Part shown: in pieces, positions 1 through 6,777 of the stretch | How the letters are laid out: the number at the start of each line of letters is the position of its first letter | Position numbering within the stretch: position 1 is the first letter of the stretch | The notes under the pieces: generated by a model | Databases searched by the model: none | The model's input: only the letters and a program-made list of their open reading frames with translations | Told to the model about the DNA's origin: nothing | Origin: Deltaproteobacteria bacterium | GTDB taxonomy: Bacteria; Desulfobacterota; Desulfobacteria; Desulfobacterales; ETH-SRB1 | Length of the DNA stretch: 7,083 nt | Direction: 5' to 3' | Assembly: GCA_019314185.1 (NCBI GenBank) | Contig: JAFCZU010000231.1 | Location: forward strand, 1 to 7,083 | Translations under genes and position numbers: made by a program

Positions 1-3000
1 GATAACCAGAAACAGGTATGGCAGCTTGCTGTTAAAGAACTGAACAAACCGATCCAGTATAAACAGACTGAATATTTTATCCATCAAGCTCCGGAACTTT
101 TATTTCAAAAACTGAAAGGGCTGATCTTTACCCTTGATGAAGAAGATAAAATCGGTCTTGTCGATGTTACATCCAGGGTTGCCGAACATTTCAACGTTAA
201 CACAGAAAAGACTACCAGGAAATTCTATGACGGTTTTAAAAAGCAGCATAAAGCCTTTATGGAGTTTATCAATGGTCTGGAAAATCAACTGGACATTGAC
301 TGGTACACCTCCCTTATGCTCAACCGCTTGATGTTTATATACTTTATCCAGAAAAAAGGTTTTCTAAATAATGATGTTCACTACCTGCGCAACAAGCTGA
401 AACAGACCCGCAAACAGTTCGGCACCAATAAATTTTACTCCTTTTACAAAACTTTTCTGCTGGTTCTTTTTCATAAAGGGCTGGGCGACAAAAACAGGGA
501 AGATAAACAGCTCGTGGAGCTTATCGGCCAGGTGCCATATCTGGACGGTGGACTGTTCGACGTTCATCAGCTTGAAAAAGAGAACAAAAATATAAATATC
601 GATGACGCTGCTTTTGAAAAACTTTTCGATTTTTTTGACGGATACCAGTGGCATTTGGATACACGCAGACAGGCTTCAGGCAATGAAATAAATCCGGACG
701 TTATCGGCTATATTTTTGAAAAATACATAAACGACAGGGCTGCAATGGGGGCCTACTACACAAAGGAAGATATTACCGAATACATCAGCAAAAACACAAT
801 TATACCGTTTCTGTTTGACCGGGCAAAAAAAGGGTGCGCCAATGCCTTTAAAAAGGAAAGCGGTCTGTGGCGGCTTTTAAAGGAAAATCCTGACCGATAC
901 ATATATGACGCAGTAAAAAAAGGATGCGAATTTGATGATATTCTGGAAAATATAGTCCGCGGCATTGATACGGATGAACCGAACCTGCTTGAGCGGCGAA
1001 AAGACTGGAACACGCGTACGCCTGAAAAATTCGGCCTGCCAACTGAGATCTGGCGCGAAACAATAGCGAGAAGGCAGCGTTATTTTGAGATAAGGACCAA
1101 ACTTTCATCAGGTGAAATAACCGCTATCAATGATTTTATCACTTACAATCTTAATATTCGCCAGTTTGTTCAGGATGCCATTGAATATTACGAAGGCTCT
1201 GATTTAATAAGTTCTTTTTTTAATGCCATAACAAAAATCAAAATTCTTGATCCAACCTGCGGCTCAGGCGCTTTTCTTTTTGCGGCCCTAAGTATTCTGG
1301 AACCTTTATACGAAGGATGTATTGCCCGCATGCGGGAATTTGTTGAGCAGGATGATACTTCAGGAAAGGGAAAAAAATTCGGAGAATTCAGAAAAGTGAT
1401 GGTTGATATTGACCGTCATCCGAACCAGAAATACTGGATTTTAAAATCGATAATTTTAAACAACCTTTACGGCGTTGACATCATGCACGAGGCGGTTGAA
1501 ATCGCCAAGCTGCGTCTTTTTTTAAAACTCGCTGCAACGGCGGATGTTGACTACGGCAAGGAGAATCTCGGTCTTGAGCCTTTGCCGGATATAGATTTTA
1601 ACATCAGGTCGGGAAATACTCTGGTGGGGTTTGCTTCGGAAGAACATCTGCTTGAGGCTGTAAAGTACGACAAAGATGGACAGTACCGCATAGGATATAA
1701 AGCAATACTGGAAAAGTTCAAGGAAGAATGCGAAGTCGTCGGTATGGCATTCAAGCGATTCAAGGAAGTCCAGTTGGTAGAAAATCCCGGCAGCGAAAAT
1801 TTCAAGCAGACAAAAAACGAGCTGGCCGGAAGGCTTGCCGAACTTAATGAGCAATTGAATGAATACCTTGCCGGAACTTACGGTGTTGTTACCTCTAATA
1901 AAAAACAATACCAAAAATGGCTTGCCAGCCACAAACCCTTCAATTGGTTTGCCGAATTTTATGAGATTGTGCAGGGAAACGGCGGCTTTGATGTGATAAT
2001 AGGGAACCCGCCGTATGTGGAATATAGTAAAGTTAAAAAAGAGTACACAATAAAGGGATATAATGCTGAGAAGTGTGGGAATTTGTATGCGTTTATATTA
2101 GAACGCTCGCTATCTTTACTAATTTTAAATGGATATCAAGGCCTTATTGTACCTATTAGTATAGTATGTACTCAACGAATGAGAGAACTTCAAAAATATA
2201 TTCAGCAAAAAACTTGTTTTTCATGGCATAGCAATTATGCGGAAAGACCTGCGAAACTTTTTAATGGGGCTGAAGTTTTATTAACGATTTCGTTGCTATC
2301 AACTAAATTTTATTCTTGGAATAAGCATTATGTTACTGGATTACGAAAATGGACAAGCGAACAACGCAATATCTTATTTGATTCTTTAGAATATTTTGAA
2401 TTTTCAAATAAAATTGGCACATATATTTTTCCGAAGATTAGTTCTTGTTTAGAAAAAAATATCATTATAAAAATTTATGAAAAAGGTGATTTGCTTGGTA
2501 AATTATTTAGGAAAAATACTAAAAATAAAATTTATTATAGAATTGGTGGTGGCAGATATTGGAAAATTTTTACGACATTTCAGCCCAAATTCATTTTAAA
2601 TGGCAAGGAGTCAATATCAAGTCGCGAGAACTATTTATATTTTGAAGATATCAAAAAACGAAACCATACAATATCTGTTTTAAGCAGCACCCTTTTTTAC
2701 TGGTATTTTCTTTTAACAACAAATGGAAGAGATCTTAACCCATCAGATCTTTCAAGATTTCCTGCACCTATCAACACTACTAATAATAACATTATTAATT
2801 TATCTACTATGCTTTCGAATGATCTTATGCAAGATTATCAAGCAAATAAAGTAGTAAAAAAGAAAGTGTCGAAGAAAACAGGAAAAATTCAATACGAAGA
2901 ATTCTACCCGAGGAAATCCAAACCCATCATAGACGAAATCGACAAAGTCCTTGCAAAACATTACGGCTTCACAGAAGAAGAACTTGACTTCATAATCAAC

Positions 3001-3042
3001 TACGACATCAAATACCGGATGGGGAAAGAATTGGGGACATAA
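1..3042 (+). CDS. Eco57I/type IIG-like adenine-specific DNA methyltransferase (restriction-modification protein), 5'-truncated
   Basis: The reading frame is open from the first base to TAA at 3040-3042, giving 1,013 visible residues; the true start lies left of the window. The protein should methylate adenine N6 in DNA using S-adenosylmethionine. In window numbering, residues 1-130 are a helical linker region with a conserved-looking stretch (WYTSLMLNRLMFIYFIQKKG). GAYYT at 250-254 is the usual N-terminal methylase signature. A helical insertion of about 160 residues follows, then motif I DPTCGSG at 417-423, YGVDI at 490-494, PDIDFNIRSGNTLVGF at 529-544 and catalytic motif IV NPPY at 669-672. 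Residues about 673-955 form the target-recognition region. The tail at 974-1010 (KPIIDEIDKVLAKHYGF, then a conserved INYDIKYRMG) is typical of this family as I remember it. No PD-(D/E)XK nuclease is visible; if one exists it would be in the missing N-terminus. It is followed 5 bp later by the ATPase gene. A BREX PglX-type role is possible but less likely without other BREX genes in view. Confidence 0.93.
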   Translation, partial: DNQKQVWQLAVKELNKPIQYKQTEYFIHQAPELLFQKLKGLIFTLDEEDKIGLVDVTSRVAEHFNVNTEKTTRKFYDGFKKQHKAFMEFINGLENQLDIDWYTSLMLNRLMFIYFIQKKGFLNNDVHYLRNKLKQTRKQFGTNKFYSFYKTFLLVLFHKGLGDKNREDKQLVELIGQVPYLDGGLFDVHQLEKENKNINIDDAAFEKLFDFFDGYQWHLDTRRQASGNEINPDVIGYIFEKYINDRAAMGAYYTKEDITEYISKNTIIPFLFDRAKKGCANAFKKESGLWRLLKENPDRYIYDAVKKGCEFDDILENIVRGIDTDEPNLLERRKDWNTRTPEKFGLPTEIWRETIARRQRYFEIRTKLSSGEITAINDFITYNLNIRQFVQDAIEYYEGSDLISSFFNAITKIKILDPTCGSGAFLFAALSILEPLYEGCIARMREFVEQDDTSGKGKKFGEFRKVMVDIDRHPNQKYWILKSIILNNLYGVDIMHEAVEIAKLRLFLKLAATADVDYGKENLGLEPLPDIDFNIRSGNTLVGFASEEHLLEAVKYDKDGQYRIGYKAILEKFKEECEVVGMAFKRFKEVQLVENPGSENFKQTKNELAGRLAELNEQLNEYLAGTYGVVTSNKKQYQKWLASHKPFNWFAEFYEIVQGNGGFDVIIGNPPYVEYSKVKKEYTIKGYNAEKCGNLYAFILERSLSLLILNGYQGLIVPISIVCTQRMRELQKYIQQKTCFSWHSNYAERPAKLFNGAEVLLTISLLSTKFYSWNKHYVTGLRKWTSEQRNILFDSLEYFEFSNKIGTYIFPKISSCLEKNIIIKIYEKGDLLGKLFRKNTKNKIYYRIGGGRYWKIFTTFQPKFILNGKESISSRENYLYFEDIKKRNHTISVLSSTLFYWYFLLTTNGRDLNPSDLSRFPAPINTTNNNIINLSTMLSNDLMQDYQANKVVKKKVSKKTGKIQYEEFYPRKSKPIIDEIDKVLAKHYGFTEEELDFIINYDIKYRMGKELGT
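822..926 (+). repeat. Short imperfect in-frame repeat with paired A7 tracts, 90 nt apart
   Basis: Two similar stretches, at 822-836 and 912-926, each carry seven A residues (825-831 and 915-921) followed by GG[G/A]TGCG. They encode the similar peptides DRAKKGC and DAVKKGC, exactly 30 codons apart, in the helical insertion before motif I of the first methyltransferase. This may be a trace of internal duplication or plain chance in a lysine-rich helix. Confidence 0.35.
2030..2880 (+). other. AT-rich target-recognition module inside the Eco57I-like methyltransferase
   Basis: This is the part of the first gene just after catalytic NPPY and before the conserved C-terminal tail, about residues 677-960. 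Counted 60-base blocks give 33% GC at 2041-2100, 27% at 2161-2220, 22% at 2401-2460, 20% at 2461-2520, 23% at 2521-2580 and 28% at 2761-2820. Blocks in the catalytic part of the same gene give 53% (1021-1080) and 48% (1621-1680), and the tail recovers to 38% (2881-2940). The reading frame is intact across both borders. In type IIG and Eco57I-like enzymes this position holds the DNA-recognition domain, which is known to be exchanged between homologues. The composition break fits such an exchange; the border coordinates are approximate. Confidence 0.7.
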
Positions 3043-3062
3043 ACCATATGGGTGCTGAAATG
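3033..3062 (+). promoter_or_regulatory. Start region of the AAA+ ATPase gene (two candidate ATGs)
   Basis: A GGGGA tract at 3033-3037, inside the last codons of the upstream gene, sits 10 nt before ATG 3048 and is the better Shine-Dalgarno candidate. A second in-frame ATG at 3060 has only a weak GGGTG (3050-3054) 5 nt upstream. I chose 3048; the choice changes the protein by four residues. The upstream stop at 3040-3042 lies close to either start, so translation is probably coupled. Confidence 0.5.
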
Positions 3063-4754
3063 AATGAATTAATAGATCAAAAAGAGTTTGAGGAACGGGC
3101 CGATTATTGTGCTCTGGAGGATTTGATAAAATGGAATGTTGACAATGAACATTTTCAGGAAATTCAGAATAAGCTTGTTCAAAAAGGTGCTAAACTGCTC
3201 GTCGGCCCAAGAGGCACCGGAAAGACTCATCAAATGCGGTTGGCGTATGATAAATGCTTGAAAAATAAAAAATATCCTATGGCTGCTTATGTTTCTTTCA
3301 GCAAGTACTATCATCTGGAGCCATTTTTGTTTAAGTCGCCAAATGCTAAAAAAATCTTTCATACATGGGTGCTTGGTAAAATACTATTGAGTTGTTATAA
3401 GCTGATTGACGAAGTGAACCGGGAAGACATTGAACTAACCAATGAATATGATTTCGTAAATAAGGAATCCCTTGAAGAATTTGTTGCCCATGCGGAAAAG
3501 GGGACTGTTTTATCTCAGCATGATGAACTGATTACAAAACTGACAATTAACTCAGTAATAAAAATAATAGAAACTCTGGCAATAAAGTTTAAAAGAAAAA
3601 GAGTGGTTCTCCTTTTGGATGATGCGGCATTAAGCTTGACTCCTGATTATATGATTGAATTTTTTGATATCTTCAGGAGCCTGAAAACAGCAAGAACTTC
3701 TCCAAAAGCTTCTGTTTATCCAGGAACTACTCAGTATGGGCCGAGATTTCATGTGGGGCATGAAGCAGAACTTTTTCATTCATGGATAGACATTGAAGCA
3801 GATGGTTACAGTGCGTTTATGGATGATCTTATTGAGAAAAGATCGCTTGATGTAAAATCAGATATTCGTGGTGATATTATTGAGCTTTTGAAATATGCAT
3901 CATTTGGAGTTCCAAGGGTTTTTCTGAATATGCTGCGAAGATATCTCCAAGATTCAGGAAGAACTGCACAGAAAAAATTTAACAGCGTAATAAGCGAACA
4001 GGCCAAACTAATTAAGGATGAATATCTATCCCTGTATCAGAAAATGCCCCAGTACAAATCAATAATTGAAACAGGTTTTTTTATGTTTGAAACTATTGTT
4101 GATGAAATTGCAAAGGCAAATAAAAACCTTCAACACGCAAAACAGATACTCATTGGGATTGAGGAGGAGCAGAATATCTCTTTTGATCGAATGATGCGGT
4201 TTTTAATTGAAGCCGGGCTTTTATATGACAGGGAAACGGTCAGTCATGGTGAAAACAGAGAATATCACAGGTATATACCTCATTTTGTTTTTCTCATGCA
4301 AAAGCGAGCTTTCAGTAGCGGTAAAAGAGGGTTTGATTCTGGCAATATTATTAAATTTATAAATCGAAAACAAAGTAAGCATCCTGTTAGACGCTCTTTT
4401 GGTAAGCTTTTAAGCAGTGAGCAAATCGAAAATATGAAACTGGATTTACCACCATGTAATAACTGTGGCGCTCAAAGGCTGACTGATGAGCAAAAATATT
4501 GTCATAATTGCGGGTATGAACTCATAGGGCACTCTGCTTTTGAGTCATGTATGAAAATCACAATAGGCGAATTGCCTATATCAGACTGGCAAAAAAGGAA
4601 AGTTAAAGAAGAGACAAATTTAAAGACAGTAAGTGATTTTCTTACAATGCCTGATCCAGGTACTGAATTGCGTAGGCCGCATGGGATAGGTCCAGTGAGG
4701 TCAGCACAGATATTTAATAAAGTACAACAACTTGTTGAAGAGTTCTTATCATAA
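3048..4754 (+). CDS. ORC/CDC6-like AAA+ ATPase with C-terminal zinc ribbon and helix-hairpin-helix tail
   Basis: This 568-residue protein is a P-loop ATPase expected to bind or remodel nucleic acid in the cytoplasm. Walker A is GPRGTGKT at residues 53-60. Walker B is VVLLLDDAA at 186-194, with paired acidic residues 191-192. A segment SVYPGTTQYGPRF follows, as I recall it from ORC-CDC6-family bacterial ATPases. GVPR at 287-290 fits the sensor-2 arginine of AAA+ ORC/Cdc6 proteins. Residues about 320-425 look like a winged-helix region. A zinc ribbon is formed by C470-x2-C473 and C485-x2-C488. The last 45 residues, with the turn HGIGPVRSAQIF, resemble a helix-hairpin-helix of the kind seen in the RNA polymerase alpha C-terminal domain. 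The gene follows the methyltransferase by 5 bp and overlaps the next gene by one base. The family call is strong. The biological role (target sensing, or loading of a restriction complex) is inference from context. Confidence 0.88.
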   Translation: MGAEMNELIDQKEFEERADYCALEDLIKWNVDNEHFQEIQNKLVQKGAKLLVGPRGTGKTHQMRLAYDKCLKNKKYPMAAYVSFSKYYHLEPFLFKSPNAKKIFHTWVLGKILLSCYKLIDEVNREDIELTNEYDFVNKESLEEFVAHAEKGTVLSQHDELITKLTINSVIKIIETLAIKFKRKRVVLLLDDAALSLTPDYMIEFFDIFRSLKTARTSPKASVYPGTTQYGPRFHVGHEAELFHSWIDIEADGYSAFMDDLIEKRSLDVKSDIRGDIIELLKYASFGVPRVFLNMLRRYLQDSGRTAQKKFNSVISEQAKLIKDEYLSLYQKMPQYKSIIETGFFMFETIVDEIAKANKNLQHAKQILIGIEEEQNISFDRMMRFLIEAGLLYDRETVSHGENREYHRYIPHFVFLMQKRAFSSGKRGFDSGNIIKFINRKQSKHPVRRSFGKLLSSEQIENMKLDLPPCNNCGAQRLTDEQKYCHNCGYELIGHSAFESCMKITIGELPISDWQKRKVKEETNLKTVSDFLTMPDPGTELRRPHGIGPVRSAQIFNKVQQLVEEFLS

Positions 4755-4756
4755 TG
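4737..4756 (+). promoter_or_regulatory. TAATG stop-start junction with weak ribosome-binding site
   Basis: The ATPase stop TAA (4752-4754) shares its last base with ATG 4754-4756 of the next gene. A purine-rich GAAGAG at 4737-4742 lies 11 nt before that ATG and is only a weak Shine-Dalgarno match. Ribosome re-initiation at the overlap is the likely route, which would keep the two products in a fixed ratio. Confidence 0.7.
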
Positions 4757-5602
4757 GCGAAAAAAAAGATCAATTATAAATATCGAATAAACGATTATTC
4801 AAAATCTTCAAAACTGGAGACTCAAGGTCTTTTTGATACAGATTTTAAAGAGTCCAACATGTCTCCCATTGATACTTTTTTTGAAAAAACTACCGAATTA
4901 AACAAGCTGATTGCTGATCCTGATGATTTCCCCGGTCAACTTGCCGGTCTGATATTATTAGGGTATGTCTCGGCTGTTGAAAGTTATTTCCGGGAAATTA
5001 TAAGGAAACTGATTTTGATTGATAAAGCTTCAAAAAGAAAGTGCGAGAAACACAGCTTAACTTATGGGGCAGCAATAATTTATGATTCTGAAATGCTTCC
5101 GGAAGCCATGCTGGAAAATTGTTCTTTTGCCAGAAGTAAAAACATAGAAGAATCATTGAAAAATTTTTTAGGGATAACAAAAGGTGATTATTCAAGCGAT
5201 CTTAACGAAGCCTTAGATCAATTCTCAAAAGTGTGTCAATTACGCCATTGCTCTGTCCACAGATTTGGACGGCTTGGTTCAAACAATGCCATAGCTCTTG
5301 GCCTGGAAGACCATAAAGAGTATCTTGAAAAACCTTTAAAAATTGATTTTAATACCCTTCAAGAAATTTTTCTTGTATGCAACAATATAGTAAAAGAGAT
5401 TAATAATTTTTTGTTTGAAAAGATATTAGTTAGAAATGTCAGTGAAGAATTATATAGCTGGGAGTGGGATTTACGTAAGGACAAGAATGAATTTATTAAG
5501 TATTATAATCTGTTTGTTTCTGAAAAAAATCCGCCGATACAAATTCCTTCACTCAAAAAAGCGATCGGATTTGAACTGCAAAGTGAGTTATGGAAACAAT
5601 AG
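4754..5602 (+). CDS. Helical protein with HEPN-like R-x4-H motif, putative RNase or defence component
   Basis: This 282-residue soluble protein has no signal peptide or membrane segment. I do not recognise a named family with certainty. Residues about 36-90 are helical and include GYVSAVESYFREIIR (70-84). The strongest motif is QLRHCSVHRFGRLG, with R164-H165-x3-H169, matching the R-x4-6-H signature of HEPN domains. In HEPN ribonucleases that pair of residues forms the active site, and the preceding helix with a conserved S-E/FR pattern is also typical. If the call is right, the closest groups would be the RiboL-PSP-HEPN or MAE_28990-type HEPNs found in defence and toxin loci. The C-terminal 75 residues, ending near 5599, have no motif I recognise. 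The gene overlaps the ATPase by one base and the following methyltransferase by 13 bp, so it belongs to the same functional unit. The coding call is firm; the HEPN call is moderate; RNase activity is inferred. Confidence 0.82.
   Translation: MAKKKINYKYRINDYSKSSKLETQGLFDTDFKESNMSPIDTFFEKTTELNKLIADPDDFPGQLAGLILLGYVSAVESYFREIIRKLILIDKASKRKCEKHSLTYGAAIIYDSEMLPEAMLENCSFARSKNIEESLKNFLGITKGDYSSDLNEALDQFSKVCQLRHCSVHRFGRLGSNNAIALGLEDHKEYLEKPLKIDFNTLQEIFLVCNNIVKEINNFLFEKILVRNVSEELYSWEWDLRKDKNEFIKYYNLFVSEKNPPIQIPSLKKAIGFELQSELWKQ
5581..5602 (+). promoter_or_regulatory. 13-bp gene overlap and start of the second methyltransferase
   Basis: ATG at 5590 lies inside the last codons of the HEPN-like gene, whose TAG stop is 5600-5602, in a different frame. 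AAGTGAG at 5581-5587 ends only 2 nt before the ATG, too close for an ordinary Shine-Dalgarno site, so the start is probably reached by translational coupling. The start is supported by protein content: the methylase signature GQYFT begins at residue 5, leaving no room for a later start. Confidence 0.7.
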
Positions 5603-6768
5603 GCCAATATTTTACAGCTAAAACGGTATCTGACATGATGGTTTCCATGTTTCAACAGGAAACCCCGGAAAAAATTATTGATTTAGGTGTTGGAAAAGGC
5701 GCCTTGTTGTATGCCGCATATAACAGATACCGCGGCGCTGAATTCTATGCAGCAGATATTGATAAAAAGGTAATATTAGCAGTTAATGCAAAATTACCGT
5801 TTGTGAAAGTGCTTCATATCGACGGGTTGACAAAAGGATTGCCTGAAAACATGAACCTTAAAATCGGATCCGTTGATATTGCTGTTTGCAACCCGCCGTA
5901 TCATCGACTGAAAAAAACATTGCAAATAAAAAACCTGTTTAAAAGAACCGGTTTAAACAATAGTGTAAACCTTATTAAAGTAAGCTCTGACATTGTTTTT
6001 CTGGCACAGAATCTTCAAATGTTAAAAAAAGGCGGTGAACTTGGAATAATCCTACCGGATTCAGCTTTTACAGGCCATGAATTTGCCGGACTGCGTGAAG
6101 ATCTGTTAACCAATCACAATATTAGGGGAATTATCCAGCTGCCTGATAAAATATTTAAAAAAACAGAAGCGCGAACGCATATTCTGTTAATGGAAAAATG
6201 CGGCCCGATTCAGAAAAGAATTCCGATATATCAATCTGATTTTTCCGGAAATATTGGAAAAGCTGTAAATATTTCTGCTGATGACCTTCTTTATAGAATG
6301 GATCATTCTTATTACGCATGGAAAAAACTAAATAAATATTCGGATGATATAATGACCATTGGAGACCTGAATGTTGATATAAAAAGAGGTCATAAAACAA
6401 AGAAATATCTACAGGGAAAAAATATTCCATTTTTTCATACTACTTCTTTTCCGGCTAATATTAACACCAGGATCGACTTAAAAGACAGCCCTGTTTTTGA
6501 TGGTATTTTTGCGGAACCCGGAGATATCCTGATAGCAAGAGTAGGAAAAAGATGTATTGGCAAGGTTACTATGGTGAATTCTGGGAAACAAGTTATTTCC
6601 GATTGCGTTTATAAAGTAAGAGCCCCAGAAAAACACAGAAATCGGATATTCAGAGAACTAATTTCAGACACGGGACAACAATGGTTACGGGTTATTGCCC
6701 ATGGTGTATGTGCACAGGTGATAAGTAAAAGAGACCTGCTGCATTTCCCATTAAATATACATTCATAA
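5590..6768 (+). CDS. HsdM-like N6-adenine DNA methyltransferase fused to a single HsdS-like target-recognition domain
   Basis: This 392-residue enzyme should transfer a methyl group from S-adenosylmethionine to adenine N6 at a specific DNA site. GQYFT at residues 5-9 is the N-terminal methylase signature. Motif I is DLGVGKG at 31-37, a variant of the common DPxCGSG. AADID at 54-58 fits the acidic motif II, and catalytic motif IV is NPPY at 101-104. The following segment (LKKGGELGIILPDSAF, then IIQLPDKIF and ILLMEK) is standard for HsdM-type cores. From about residue 255 (MTIGDLNVDIKRG) the protein switches to an HsdS-like half-subunit, with the hallmark PGDILIARVGKRCIGKV at 310-326 and GVCAQVISKRDLLHFPL near the end. 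It lacks the N-terminal helical domain of classical HsdM and is much shorter than type IIG enzymes; no nuclease domain is seen. A modification-only role within a larger system is likely. It overlaps the upstream gene by 13 bp and precedes the DprA-like gene by 6 bp. Confidence 0.9.
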   Translation: METIGQYFTAKTVSDMMVSMFQQETPEKIIDLGVGKGALLYAAYNRYRGAEFYAADIDKKVILAVNAKLPFVKVLHIDGLTKGLPENMNLKIGSVDIAVCNPPYHRLKKTLQIKNLFKRTGLNNSVNLIKVSSDIVFLAQNLQMLKKGGELGIILPDSAFTGHEFAGLREDLLTNHNIRGIIQLPDKIFKKTEARTHILLMEKCGPIQKRIPIYQSDFSGNIGKAVNISADDLLYRMDHSYYAWKKLNKYSDDIMTIGDLNVDIKRGHKTKKYLQGKNIPFFHTTSFPANINTRIDLKDSPVFDGIFAEPGDILIARVGKRCIGKVTMVNSGKQVISDCVYKVRAPEKHRNRIFRELISDTGQQWLRVIAHGVCAQVISKRDLLHFPLNIHS

Positions 6769-6777
6769 AAAATAATG
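6766..6777 (+). other. Same-frame junction between methyltransferase and DprA-like gene
   Basis: The stop TAA (6766-6768) is followed by two sense codons (AAA, ATA) and then ATG 6775-6777, all in one frame. The 20 bases before the ATG are nearly all A and T, with no purine-rich ribosome-binding site. Re-initiation after the stop is the simplest explanation; occasional read-through would give a methyltransferase-DprA fusion. Confidence 0.6.

Noticed and set aside
1522..1932. 136-codon open frame on the minus strand
   Set aside because: It lies fully inside the conserved methyltransferase core on the opposite strand, has no recognisable motif, and is a shadow of that gene's codon use. The same holds for the other minus-strand frames across the window.
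2030..2880. AT-rich block as an inserted mobile element
   Set aside because: The frame is continuous, the block occupies the expected recognition-domain position, and I saw no terminal inverted repeats, target duplications or transposase motifs.
1..3042. Assignment of the first gene as BREX pglX
   Set aside because: The protein has the Eco57I-like layout with a conserved INYDIKYRMG tail, and no other BREX gene is visible in the window. The downstream ATPase is ORC-like and much smaller than BrxC.
3043..3047. Internal promoter or terminator between genes
   Set aside because: Gaps are at most 6 bp, and I found no convincing hairpin with a T-run or a -35/-10 pair tied to a gene start. AT-rich coding sequence gives many weak promoter-like matches that cannot be told from chance by eye.
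5436..5621. Short plus-strand frame spanning the end of the HEPN-like gene and the start of the second methyltransferase
   Set aside because: It overlaps two well-supported genes in another frame, has no recognisable protein features and no clear ribosome-binding site.
5590..6768. Second methyltransferase as a classical type I HsdM
   Set aside because: It lacks the N-terminal helical domain and carries its own HsdS-like recognition domain, and there are no separate hsdS or hsdR genes in the window.
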